DNA of 35,884 nucleotides from Planctomycetota bacterium (lineage in GTDB: Bacteria; Planctomycetota; JAPUJT01), in assembly GCA_027296055.1 (NCBI GenBank), contig JAPUJT010000091.1, forward strand, positions 1 to 35,884, read 5' to 3'. Under the pieces are notes generated by a model, which searched no databases, was not told the DNA's origin, and saw only the letters and a program-made list of their open reading frames with translations. How positions within the stretch are numbered: position 1 is the first letter of the stretch; each line of letters starts with the position of its first letter. The position numbers were made by a program, and so were the translations under genes. Positions 9,501-16,425 of this stretch are shown one piece after another.

Positions 9501-11838
9501 CCCCGTGGACTTGAGCACGACCTACCACACCAATGTCGAGATCGAGATCACTGCGTCCGACCCGTTCTCCACGGGGTCTCCCGCGACCTCCAACATCTTC
9601 ACCGTGGACAACTCCATCGATGCGGACCTGGTGCTGGGTCACCAGAGCTTCCTCCAGGGAGCGGTGGACGGGAGGGGAATCTTCGGCGCCGTGGGTATCG
9701 GCTACGGGGCGGGCAAGGTCTTCGTATGCGACGCCGAGAACAACCGCGTGCTGATCCTGAACGCGGTGCCCGCGTCGGACTTCCAGACGGCGGATCTCGT
9801 CCTGGGGCAGAAGGACTTCAGCCTCGACGTGGGCTGGGCCGGTGGTTCGACCACTGGCATGAGGAAGCCTTCTGGAGCCTGGACCGATGGGACGGCGCTA
9901 TACGTTGTGGATTCCTGGAGCAACCGCGTCCTCATCTGGAGCGTGATGCCCACGGCGGACAACGACCTGCCGGACCTGGTCCTCGGGCAGACCACCCTGG
10001 TGGGGACGCAGGTGAACGCAGGGGGGCTGAGTGCCTCCAGCCTCTACCGGCCCATAGGGATCTCGGGGACGGCGACCCAGCTCTTTGTAGCGGACACGTT
10101 GAACAACCGTGTGCTCGTCTACGACCTCCCCATCCTCTTCAATAAGCAGGCGGCGACTCTGGTCCTGGGCCAGGCAGACTTCACTTCGTACTGCCGCGAC
10201 CGCGGCATCCCCCTGGGGTGCGGGGGGGGCTCCGTCGCGGGGAACACACTCGACGGTCCCCATGGTCTCTACACCGATGGCGCATCCCTCTTCGTGGCGG
10301 ACAGGTATAACAATCGCGTCCTCGTCTGGAATCCCCTGCCATCTGTGAATGGCCAGGCGGCGAACAGGGTCCTGGGTCAGCCGAACTTTATCACGGAGTC
10401 CATCAACACCGGCGGCAAGTCCCTGAACAGCATGTATAGACCTTACGATGTGGCCGGCGACTCGGCAGGCGCGGGCCACACCTACGTGACGGATCGGGAT
10501 AACAGCCGGGTCCTCGTCTGGAATACCGATTTCCCCGCCTCGCTTGCCGCAGCGGACTTCGCCCTCGGGCAGACGAGCGGCTCGGGCGGCTTGCGCGGGG
10601 CATCCGCCACGCTCCTCTCGTCACCAGGAGGTATCTTCTCCACGGGCTCGCAACTCCTCATCGTGGATCAGAGCGGGAACCGAGTGAAGATCCACGACCC
10701 CCTTCCCTCGGCCTTCAACGAAGCCGCCAAGTTCGTCTTTGGTCAGAGGGATCTCACCGGGTCCGTGGAGAACCACACCGACGTGAATGCGGGGACGCTT
10801 CGCCGTCTGGCGAGCCTAGAGACCGACGGGGTGAGCCTCTTCGTGGTGGATCGCAAGAACAATCGCGTCCTTGGATGGGATTCTCTCCCCCAGGTGAACA
10901 ACAAGAACGCGGACTTCGTGTTTGGCCACGCGGACTTCACCGTGAGAGCGGAGCTACCGGGGCCGGCCTCCCTGAGGGACCCCGAGGGCGTCTCCTACGA
11001 CCCCTTCGGCTCCCCCCCGCGGCTTTTCGTCGCCGACACGTCGCACCACAGGGTCGTCGTCTACAATGCCCCGTTCAGCGCCGGCCAGGCTGGGTCCGCG
11101 TTCATCGGGCAGCCCGACGGCACCTCCTACTCGGGAAACCGGGGGATGCCCAACCCCGACAGTAACACCCTTTACTACCCGAACGGGCTCTCCTGGGATG
11201 GATCGTTCCTCTGGGTAGCGGATCAGTTCAATTTCCGCGTCCTGCGGTTCCCCAGCGCCGCCCTGGTGACGAATGGGAACGCCGATATGGTCGTCGGGCA
11301 GCCCGATTTTGTGTCCCGTACACTCAACCACGGGGACGGTGATGGGACCCGCGGGATGAACCAGCCCCGAGACGTGGTGTCCACGGGATTCGAGTTGCTC
11401 GTTGCCGATACCTTTAACCACCGTCTGCTGATCTGGAGCCCTCTCCCTGTACCGACCACGCCGGATCCCCAGGCGTCGTGGGTCCTCGGGCAGACGTCGT
11501 TCAGCGTGCCCGGATTCGCGGGGTTTGGCCGCTCGCGGTTCAGTTTCCCCACGGGCGTCGACTCCGATGGGTTCAGGATCGTCGTGGCCGACGCGGAAAA
11601 CGAAAGGATCATGATCTGGGACGCCTTCCCGGCGGTAAACGGTGAGCCCGCCGACCGGATGGTCGGCCAGCCGAGCTTCTTCGACAGCGCACCCAACATA
11701 GGGGGCGTGACCGCCCGGAGCCTCTACCTTCGGGCGCCCGGCGCGTACCTGGGCCTGAGCCCATCTCTCGACGGACCGGATCTGTGGGTCCCCGACTCCG
11801 GGAACAACCGTGTCCTCCGGTTCCCTATCGGCCCCTGA
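6595..11838 (+). CDS. Giant lipoprotein with eight Ig-like and twelve NHL-type repeats
   Basis: The 1747-residue product starts at GTG 6595, preceded by GGGAGGTAA. A basic N-terminus, a hydrophobic stretch and the sequence LLLGSGC suggest a lipoprotein signal, though the -3 residue is not the preferred Leu. Residues about 65-1005 hold eight repeats of about 115 residues. Each has 'V-x-x-x-Y/F-x-L-x-D-x-x-S/A-D', a 'GLSSS' turn, 'H-x-F-x-W-D/N-S' and 'T-P-x-D', and each ends in 'V-x-N-x-x-x-P'. They look like beta-sandwich (Ig/cadherin-like) units. Residues about 1010-1745 hold twelve 'D-L-V-L-G-Q-x-x-F' repeats, each with 'L-F-V-A-D-x-x-N-N-R-V-L-V-W', typical of NHL beta-propellers; twelve could make two propellers. 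It is probably cell-surface attached, binding an unknown ligand. No catalytic motif was seen. Confidence 0.85.
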   Translation: MQETAVQGSLRGKVWVAGVVVALLLGSGCGYVGVGVALALSSGGGSKKKVPQVAPVILLPDIDRQVGLVTVDYTLQDANADVITMQVEYSPDAGVTFLSATIDSSDEGTIVGDEIQGLTSSAIGVAHTFTWDAPADLGAGANPSVQIRLTPSDGKTTAMPVTSSTFTVGNDAPLVSNPVIQFEDPLILVASGLIGVSYDLEDTTGDLCSILVEYMTSPDGLTWSAPAAATVSVGSLTSLPPGPTGLPATHTLAWNSVADLALNNFPFVQVQITPSDTFDIGSPEATASFEVENNDSPSVFFEPISRQKGAIRIEFVVADPQDDDVQVELFYALSDPATGGTPVPATVIASDGTITPPNIVSGLSSVEGSNIHWIDWDSSTDIGTAAVPAIWFQAIPADLAGMGTTRTAGPFVAGNDAPSVIRIIRPMVLTSQTGIVEIEFELADSTSDPVDLLVEWDDGTGPLPADIAVGITQGAPSAPGGLIQTIAWNTLNDIGVDNRDVTLTITPRDNATALPEIGVPFTMTDVFTVANSSDPIAYIASPIGSQIVEGDVTVSYLLFQPNNATLSITMEYSTDGTSYLSCAERTGPPSEGTTGLSSSAFGDTHVFVWDSPVNLANDAPTVWLRVDVRDVSGAGSLHTMATPFLIDNNDEPTLALGTPDGVQEGNVALRYGIVDVESNAVDITVEFSTLGGAQGTFQPATDAGIASGSDGTTGLSSSADGIDHTFVWNSVVDLVGLGVKNDEVVVRMTPRDHPDPRLGEGPAAQTVAFSVDNTRPPEASGLVPTGISGSIRFDLTIIDFESNIATVAVDFSTDGGTIFEPASVIPPASATTAGSEMTGVSTSPGGVAHFFTWDSAADIGRTNINSIMVRATPRDTKIGVAAVVTLNVLNNDSPVVFISDVTAIQSGNVSINYRLQDTNSDTLNVTVQFRIGGVPLPATQGPGGDPTTGLTSGPPGQEVGHIFVWDSISPVDLSTTYHTNVEIEITASDPFSTGSPATSNIFTVDNSIDADLVLGHQSFLQGAVDGRGIFGAVGIGYGAGKVFVCDAENNRVLILNAVPASDFQTADLVLGQKDFSLDVGWAGGSTTGMRKPSGAWTDGTALYVVDSWSNRVLIWSVMPTADNDLPDLVLGQTTLVGTQVNAGGLSASSLYRPIGISGTATQLFVADTLNNRVLVYDLPILFNKQAATLVLGQADFTSYCRDRGIPLGCGGGSVAGNTLDGPHGLYTDGASLFVADRYNNRVLVWNPLPSVNGQAANRVLGQPNFITESINTGGKSLNSMYRPYDVAGDSAGAGHTYVTDRDNSRVLVWNTDFPASLAAADFALGQTSGSGGLRGASATLLSSPGGIFSTGSQLLIVDQSGNRVKIHDPLPSAFNEAAKFVFGQRDLTGSVENHTDVNAGTLRRLASLETDGVSLFVVDRKNNRVLGWDSLPQVNNKNADFVFGHADFTVRAELPGPASLRDPEGVSYDPFGSPPRLFVADTSHHRVVVYNAPFSAGQAGSAFIGQPDGTSYSGNRGMPNPDSNTLYYPNGLSWDGSFLWVADQFNFRVLRFPSAALVTNGNADMVVGQPDFVSRTLNHGDGDGTRGMNQPRDVVSTGFELLVADTFNHRLLIWSPLPVPTTPDPQASWVLGQTSFSVPGFAGFGRSRFSFPTGVDSDGFRIVVADAENERIMIWDAFPAVNGEPADRMVGQPSFFDSAPNIGGVTARSLYLRAPGAYLGLSPSLDGPDLWVPDSGNNRVLRFPIGP
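6790..9610 (+). repeat. Eight Ig-like repeats in the coding sequence
   Basis: Repeats begin near the motifs VTVDYTLQD, IGVSYDLED, IRIEFVVAD, VEIEFELAD, VTVSYLLF, VALRYGIVD, IRFDLTIID and VSINYRLQD. The fourth and fifth are the most divergent. Unit length varies by roughly 10-20 residues, so this is a protein-level rather than a DNA-level repeat. Confidence 0.75.
9622..11835 (+). repeat. Twelve NHL-type repeats in the coding sequence
   Basis: Twelve 'x-x-V-L-G-Q' units are visible: GHQSF, GQKDF, GQTTL, GQADF, GQPNF, GQTSG, GQRDL, GHADF, GQPDG, GQPDF, GQTSF and GQPSF. Most are followed by a blade with 'V-A-D-x-x-N-N-R-V-L'. Spacing is about 55-65 residues. Confidence 0.8.
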
Positions 11839-11923
11839 CCCTGTCCCGGTCGGGCGTTTCGGATTCAACTTCCCGGCAGGTACCGTCGGAACCACGGAGG
11901 TAACAACTAACGGAGGGTCTGCA

Positions 11924-13264
11924 ATGCGGACGCGTATTGGATTCCATACTCTTGCGTTCGGATTCGCGCTAGGTGTTGCGTTCCTGTCGGGTTGTGGTGG
12001 AAGCGGCGGTAGGAGGAATGCGACGCTTCCCGGCCCTCCCACGGGACTCATGGCGAACCCGAGTCACATGCAAATCGACCTCGCGTGGAACGCGGTGGCA
12101 GGGGCGACCTCGTACAGCGTCTATCGGGATACGACCACTCCGGTGGTGTCGGGGCCGGCGACCCTCGTGACCTCGGGCGTGACGGCGACCAGCTACTCGG
12201 ACACGGGCCTGACAAACGGGACGACGTATTTCTACGTCGTGACGGCAGTGAACGCGGGCGGGGAGAGCCCGGACTCCATGGAGGTTTGGGCCACTCCCGG
12301 AACTTATTGGGTCGATGGCGTCTCGGGAAGCGACTCCAACTCCGGGAGCTTTGTTGCGCCATTCCGAACCATCACCTTCGCCCTGGGCGTGGCGGTAAGC
12401 GGCCAATTCATCAAGGTGCTGCCGGCAACGTACGACGCCGCTCTCGGAGAGATCTTCCCTCTCCAGCCTGCGCTAGGTGTTCAGCTCATCGGTGACGAGG
12501 CGAACCTGGGGGCCGGGGCGAACCCGGTGGTGATCAGCGGCATTGGACTCGTCGGCGGGACGGGCGATGATGCGACCGTAGTGGGAGCGGATGGGGGTCG
12601 GATCGCGGGATTCATGATCGGGGACTCGACATCTGCCGTCTTCCATTTCGGCGTCTATATTTCCGGAGTCACGACGACAGCCGCCTCCAACACGTTCATG
12701 GGGCCTACCTACGGTGGGGTCTTGCTGGAAGGCGCAGGTAGTTCGATCGTGGAGAACAACGAATTCGACACGGTATCGTACGGCGTTTATGTACGGAGCT
12801 GTCCCGACGCGCCCTCCGTCCGGAACAACCTCTTCCGGGCCATGGCTATTCCTATCGACGTGGTGGGTACCACCACCAATGTCATCATTGAGGCCAACAC
12901 GATTACCGGGAACGGTCAGAGCGGAATCCAGGTGCAGCATGGCACACCGCGGATCGAGAACAACGTTTTCGATCTGGCCAGCGGGTACACCTACGGGGGC
13001 GTCCGGACGGCGTTCCCCAGTGCCATGCCCATTCTCCGCGGCAACGTGTTTCAGTGCACGACCGGTGTGGTGATCGACGCTGGAACGCCGGACCTCGGGA
13101 CGTCGTCCGATCCGGGGAACAACGACTTTTCACTTGTCAGTGGGGTGTCAATCACGCACAACGCCCCGACGACGGTGAGCGCGATCGGAAACACGTTTCC
13201 CAACAACCCGCCCATTCTCGGAGTCGACATCGTGATCACGGCAGGAGGAACCCTACTCTACTAG
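11924..13264 (+). CDS. Lipoprotein with fibronectin type III and right-handed beta-helix domains
   Basis: The 446-residue product has a clear lipoprotein signal (VAFLSGC, Leu at -3, lipid-bearing Cys). An FN3 domain follows, with GPPTGLMANPSHMQIDLAWN and TSYSDTGLTNGTTYFYVVTAVN. Next comes a DUF1565-like start, YWVDGVSGSDSNSGS plus FRTITFAL. A parallel beta-helix follows, with 'I-x-x-N-x-F/I' turns such as IVENNEFDTV, VRNNLFRA, IIEANTITGNGQ and IENNVFDLA. Such helices often bind or cleave polysaccharides, but no catalytic acid cluster can be assigned. The start at 11924 is chosen because CGGAGGG lies 7 bases upstream and the signal peptide begins there. It follows the NHL gene by 85 bases and is probably co-expressed with it as a surface protein. 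Confidence 0.87.
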   Translation: MRTRIGFHTLAFGFALGVAFLSGCGGSGGRRNATLPGPPTGLMANPSHMQIDLAWNAVAGATSYSVYRDTTTPVVSGPATLVTSGVTATSYSDTGLTNGTTYFYVVTAVNAGGESPDSMEVWATPGTYWVDGVSGSDSNSGSFVAPFRTITFALGVAVSGQFIKVLPATYDAALGEIFPLQPALGVQLIGDEANLGAGANPVVISGIGLVGGTGDDATVVGADGGRIAGFMIGDSTSAVFHFGVYISGVTTTAASNTFMGPTYGGVLLEGAGSSIVENNEFDTVSYGVYVRSCPDAPSVRNNLFRAMAIPIDVVGTTTNVIIEANTITGNGQSGIQVQHGTPRIENNVFDLASGYTYGGVRTAFPSAMPILRGNVFQCTTGVVIDAGTPDLGTSSDPGNNDFSLVSGVSITHNAPTTVSAIGNTFPNNPPILGVDIVITAGGTLLY

Positions 13265-13303
13265 AGGGCGCTACGAGGTCCGGGTCAGAGTCGCTCTCGC
13301 GGG

Positions 13304-13540
13304 CTACAGAGTCTTGTGCGTACCGTCGCAGTAGGGCTGGTTCCCCGTTCGCTTGCACTGGCAGAGGGCGTACGTCTTTTTCTCCTCGATCGTGAAGGGG
13401 ACGGGGCTGAACTCCGACCCCTTGTGCGAGCCGTCGCAGAAAGGCTGGTTCTTCGACCGGCCGCACCGGCACCACATGTAACTGCCGGGCTCTAGCTCGG
13501 CCACGGAGGGCTGCTTGGCGGCAATCTCGGGCTCGGCCAT
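13304..13540 (-). CDS. Small CDGSH iron-sulfur protein with two motifs
   Basis: The 78-residue protein carries two complete CDGSH (mitoNEET-type) motifs. The first has Cys24, Cys26, Cys35 and His39 (CRCGRSKNQPFCDGSH). The second has Cys60, Cys62, Cys71 and His75 (CQCKRTGNQPYCDGTH). Each 3-Cys/1-His set should bind one redox-active, labile [2Fe-2S] cluster. There is no signal peptide or membrane anchor, so it is cytoplasmic. GGGAGG lies upstream of the ATG. It is the last gene of a minus-strand group after the NmrA-like and OsmC-like genes, which points to redox or oxidative-stress work. The first 15 residues are poorly conserved in kind. Confidence 0.93.
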   Translation of the reverse strand: MAEPEIAAKQPSVAELEPGSYMWCRCGRSKNQPFCDGSHKGSEFSPVPFTIEEKKTYALCQCKRTGNQPYCDGTHKTL

Positions 13541-13575
13541 ATCCGGGACCTCCCTATAAAGAGTGGTGAGCGATT

Positions 13576-13601
13576 CACTGCTGTCCTCGAGGATCGCAGT
13601 G
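13576..13601 (-). other. Hairpin between osmC-like and CDGSH genes
   Basis: CACTGC and GCAGTG enclose a second palindrome, TCCTCGAGGA, giving an imperfect stem with a 2x2 internal loop. No T-run follows on either strand. It may stabilise or attenuate the message between the two genes. Confidence 0.4.
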
Positions 13602-13604
13602 CAA

Positions 13605-14033
13605 CTACGTCAGGAGCGTAGCGTCCAGAGTGATCTCCGCACCGGCGAGGGCGACCGATACGGGGCAGTTCTTCTTTGCTCCCTCGGCGTGCTCCCGGAA
13701 AGTCCCCGCATCGATTCCCGGAACCTTGCCCTCCGTGACGAGGTGGATCTTCGTGATCCGGAAATTGTCCTCGACCTTTTCCAGGGTCACCGTGGCGCGG
13801 GTGTGGACACGTTCGGGCGAGTGCCCCGCCTTCTCCAATCCCGCGGAAAAGGCCATCGAGAAGCAGCCCGCGTGAGCGGCCCCGATCAGCTCCTCGGGGT
13901 TCGTCCCCTCGCCGTCCTCGAACCGCGACCGGAAGGAGTACGGGCCATCGTAGGCCCCGCTTCCGAGCTTCATCGTGCCCTTGCCACTCTTGAGGTTGCC
14001 TTCCCAGATTGCCTCGGCGTTGCGTGTCGCCAT
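13605..14033 (-). CDS. OsmC-like peroxiredoxin
   Basis: The 142-residue OsmC/Ohr-family protein is expected to reduce organic hydroperoxides in the cytoplasm with a Cys pair. Cys57 lies in GAAHAGCFSMAFS and Cys123 in KKNCPVSVAL, the standard positions. EELIGAAHAGCFSMA is typical of the OsmC branch. The full length matches the family. It lies 48 bases downstream of the NmrA-like gene on the same strand and upstream of the CDGSH gene, so the three probably form an operon. An AAAGGA site lies ahead of the ATG. Both catalytic residues are Cys; there is no sign of Sec here. Confidence 0.92.
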   Translation of the reverse strand: MATRNAEAIWEGNLKSGKGTMKLGSGAYDGPYSFRSRFEDGEGTNPEELIGAAHAGCFSMAFSAGLEKAGHSPERVHTRATVTLEKVEDNFRITKIHLVTEGKVPGIDAGTFREHAEGAKKNCPVSVALAGAEITLDATLLT

Positions 14034-14081
14034 CAGATATTTCCTTTCTCCGCTCTTTCGAGCGTGGGTCCGTGATGAGAA

Positions 14082-15032
14082 CTACTCGAGCGGGATACGT
14101 TCCTTGTTCTTCGACAGCCATTCCTCGAAAGTCTGGAGGGAGGGGTTGAGGGATCGGGCCATCTCGGGATCGCGCGGTCCGCAGAACTCCTCCTGGAAGT
14201 CCCGTTTGTACTGGAACATGTTGCCGAGATCCGCTGCGCCCGGGAAACCCAGGCCCCGGTAAACGTCAGGCGGTATGGCGTTGTACTGCACGTCCCGACC
14301 CAGCGCCTTGGTGAGCGCGCTGGCCATCTGCGCACCGGTCAGTTGCTCTCCGGAGATGCCGATGGTCTTTTTGACGAGCTCATCTCCCTTCAGGAAGATT
14401 CCGTAAGCGCACTTGCCGATGTCCTCTGCGGCGATCCCGGGAAGTTTCTTGTCGTCCATCGGGAGAGTGAAGGCCAGTTTGCCATCCGGGCCAGGTTTCG
14501 GGCCCATGCCGAAGTGGATCAAGTTGTCCCAGTAGAAGCTCGTGAGCAGGAAAGTCGTGGGCACGCGCAGATCCGTGAACAAGTGGTCGACCTGGCCCTT
14601 GGAGTCGAAGTGCGGGACCTTGTATTTCTCCATCAAGGTGGGCATACGATCGTCATCGAGGGGCACCAGCTTGCGGGTGTCTTCGAACGTGGACCAGATC
14701 ACGTGTGCGAGTCCGGCTTCCTTGGCAGCCTGGGCCATGGCGTGTGCATGGACGCCCTCTTTGTCGGGGGAGAAATGCTCCCAGAAGAAAGTGACGCAGT
14801 ATGCACCGTGGGCACCGGCGAAAGCCCTGTTCAGGCTCTGAGGGTCGTGGAGGTCCGCTTCGACCACCTCGGCTCCCAGCGCGGCGAGCGTCTTGGCCTT
14901 GTCCGAGTTGACGTCCCGGGTGAGCGCCCGCGCCGTGAACGGGCCGTCCTTGTCGTTCATGATGGCGCGGACGAGTCCGCCGCCCTGGGCGCCCGTCGCT
15001 CCTACCACCGAGATGATCTTCTTGTCGGACAT
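14082..15032 (-). CDS. NmrA-like NAD(P)-binding protein
   Basis: The 316-residue protein has an N-terminal Rossmann fold with IISVVGATGAQGGGLVRAI (GxxGxxG). The segments ALTRDV and GAEVVEADLHDPQSL and the later AHVIWSTFED are typical of the NmrA/HSCARG group of atypical short-chain dehydrogenases, which sense the NAD(P)H state or reduce small substrates. The usual SDR catalytic Tyr-Lys pair is not obvious, which favours a sensor-like or non-classical role. The start at 15032 has GGAGGAAG 8 bases upstream; the frame is open further up without a better site. It is first in a group with OsmC-like and CDGSH genes and divergent from the Sec-containing thioredoxin gene. Confidence 0.88.
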   Translation of the reverse strand: MSDKKIISVVGATGAQGGGLVRAIMNDKDGPFTARALTRDVNSDKAKTLAALGAEVVEADLHDPQSLNRAFAGAHGAYCVTFFWEHFSPDKEGVHAHAMAQAAKEAGLAHVIWSTFEDTRKLVPLDDDRMPTLMEKYKVPHFDSKGQVDHLFTDLRVPTTFLLTSFYWDNLIHFGMGPKPGPDGKLAFTLPMDDKKLPGIAAEDIGKCAYGIFLKGDELVKKTIGISGEQLTGAQMASALTKALGRDVQYNAIPPDVYRGLGFPGAADLGNMFQYKRDFQEEFCGPRDPEMARSLNPSLQTFEEWLSKNKERIPLE

Positions 15033-15151
15033 CGAGGTCTTCCTCCAGGTTTGCGCAGGATTGCAATGAGTACCTGATGCGTAATGTACGGGCGGGCCTT
15101 CCCCTGCGCAAGCCATCCGGAGGCGGAGCGTCGATCTTCTGGCCGCCGCGC

Positions 15152-15179
15152 TTGACTCGCGCGGACGAGGAATTAACAT
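15152..15179 (+). promoter_or_regulatory. Predicted promoter of the Sec-thioredoxin gene
   Basis: TTGACT (15152-15157, 5 of 6 to consensus) and TAACAT (15174-15179, 4 of 6) are 16 bases apart. Transcription would start about 40 bases before the ATG at 15225. The same 192-bp intergenic region must also hold the promoter of the divergent NmrA-like gene, which I could not place. Confidence 0.42.
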
Positions 15180-15224
15180 GCAGGCACCCATGGAAGTTTT
15201 CCTGTGAAAGAGGAGGGAACTTGC

Positions 15225-16178
15225 ATGCGATCACACAGACGTTGGAGCAATCGAATCAAGCTATTCGGGGTGGCCCTCGTCGTGGGCCTTCTCTGCCCGA
15301 TGGCCGTCGCACAGGAAGAAGTCCCGAAGATCTACGACGAGCAGGCCGATGCGAAGGCAGAGATCGCCCGGGCGGTGGCAAAGGCAAAGAAGGACAACAA
15401 ACGAGTCCTCATCGTGTATGGAGGCAACTGGTGCCACTGGTGTCATAAGCTCCACGATGCGTTCAAGAAGAATCGCTCGATCGCCAGGACCTTACAGTTC
15501 GAATACGAAGTCGTGCGAGTGGACATCGGGCGGTTCGACAAGAACCTCGATATTGCCGAGGGGTACGGCGCCCAGATCAAGAGCGGGGTCCCCTATCTGA
15601 CCGTCCTGGGAGGGAATGGGAAAGTCCTGACGAATCAGGAGACCGGCTCGCTGGAGAAGGACGGTCTCCACGATCCCGACCTGGTGGGAAAATTCCTCGA
15701 TAAGTGGAAGACGAAGCCCTGGGATGCGGAGGATGTTTACCAGGAGGCGTTGGCGCGGGCAAAGAAGGAGCAAAAAAGATTGCTCCTCCACCTCGGCGCC
15801 CCATGGTGAGGGTGGTGTCATCGCCTCGAGGAGTTCCTCGAGCAAGATTCGGTGAAGGCGCTTCTACAGAAGGATTACATCGATGTGAAGATCGATACCG
15901 ACCGGATGACGAACGGGAAGGAGTTGGCCCTACGTCTCCGCCCATCCGGAAAGGGCGGCATTCCGTGGATCGTGATTCTCGACCCCGAGGGTGAAGAACT
16001 GATCACCTCCGACGGTCCCAACGGGAATATCGGTTGCCCCGTCAAGCCCGAGGAGCGATCCCATTTCGTGTCCATGATCGAGAAGACGGCGAAGGAGATG
16101 TCCGAGCAGGATCTCTCTGCCTTCAAGAGTTTGCTGGATAAGTTTGGCGAAGGGATTCTGGCCAAGCGAAAGGGCTAG
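15225..16178 (+). CDS. Exported two-domain thioredoxin-like selenoprotein (in-frame UGA = Sec195)
   Basis: Read with UGA 15807-15809 as selenocysteine, this is a 317-residue protein. The start ATG has AGGAGGG 8 bases upstream. A signal peptide follows (basic start, LFGVALVVGLLC core, cut near AVA-QEE), so it acts outside the cytoplasm. Domain 1 (about 45-165) is thioredoxin-like with GNWCHWCHKL (Cys70, Cys73) and a cis-Pro in GVPYL. Domain 2 (about 175-315) has GAPW-U-GWCHRLEEF (Sec195, Cys198) and GIPWIVILDPEG with its cis-Pro. UGA replaces exactly the first, attacking residue of CxxC. After the UGA the same frame stays open for 122 codons and completes the fold, ending at TAG. UGA is a plain stop in nearby genes. 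Role: probably a highly reactive extracytoplasmic thiol/selenol oxidoreductase. If UGA were a stop, the product would be 194 residues with an unfinished second domain. Confidence 0.88.
15819..15854 (+). promoter_or_regulatory. Candidate bacterial SECIS element in the coding sequence
   Basis: The core hairpin is 15825-15842: CTCGAGG and CCTCGAG pair perfectly (7 bp, 8 if A-U closes) around the loop AGTT, with G15833 and U15834 at the tip. It begins 15 bases after the UGA. The tip G lies 24 bases beyond the end of the UGA; in E. coli fdhF the equivalent G is 20 beyond. An outer helix, CATCG (15819-15823) with CGGTG (15850-15854), may extend it across an internal loop. A GU tip at this distance is what SelB recognises in bacterial SECIS elements. 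Unlike fdhF, no bulged U is seen in the stem. Confidence 0.72.
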
Positions 16179-16203
16179 TTCGCGAGCCGCGGGGGCGGTG
16201 CGC

Positions 16204-16425
16204 TCAGAACGCTCGGCTAATCATGTTCCAGAGAATGGCTGCCATCACGAGGATGATACCCAGGGTGACCACCCACCAGAATACGACCAGGACCTTGTCG
16301 GACCGCTCCTTGGCCTCCTTCAGGATGGCGATGTCGCGACGGAACCGACCAAAGACATCCTTGCACCACCAGACGCCGAAGATCAGAAAACACACCTGTG
16401 CAACGATGACGTATCTGTAGAACAT
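16204..16425 (-). CDS. Small two-helix membrane protein, function unknown
   Basis: The 73-residue protein has two membrane helices: about 5-22 (VIVAQVCFLIFGVWW) and about 46-68 (VLVVFWWVVTLGIILVMAAI). A charged loop, GRFRRDIAILKEAKERSDK, lies between them. A GAGG sequence lies 7-10 bases before the ATG. It converges on the selenoprotein gene with a 25-bp gap. I do not recognise the family. Small size and hydrophobic pattern, with a good ribosome binding site, support a real gene. Confidence 0.62.
   Translation of the reverse strand: MFYRYVIVAQVCFLIFGVWWCKDVFGRFRRDIAILKEAKERSDKVLVVFWWVVTLGIILVMAAILWNMISRAF

Noticed and set aside
8227..9642. A 471-codon minus-strand open frame inside the NHL lipoprotein gene
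   Set aside because: It is antisense to well-formed Ig-like repeats, with low-complexity Gly/Arg/Asp/His composition and no ribosome binding site or family resemblance.
15807..15809. Genome-wide reassignment of UGA (to Gly or Trp) as the reason for the in-frame UGA
   Set aside because: UGA ends the NHL, outer-membrane protein, gspE and gspF genes at the expected lengths, so it is a normal stop. The position at a CxxC Cys points to Sec.
15225..15809. The thioredoxin gene as a pseudogene broken by a nonsense mutation
   Set aside because: Frame, domain motifs and codon use continue undisturbed for 122 codons after the UGA, a SECIS-like hairpin follows, and selA is nearby. It is kept only as the fallback reading.
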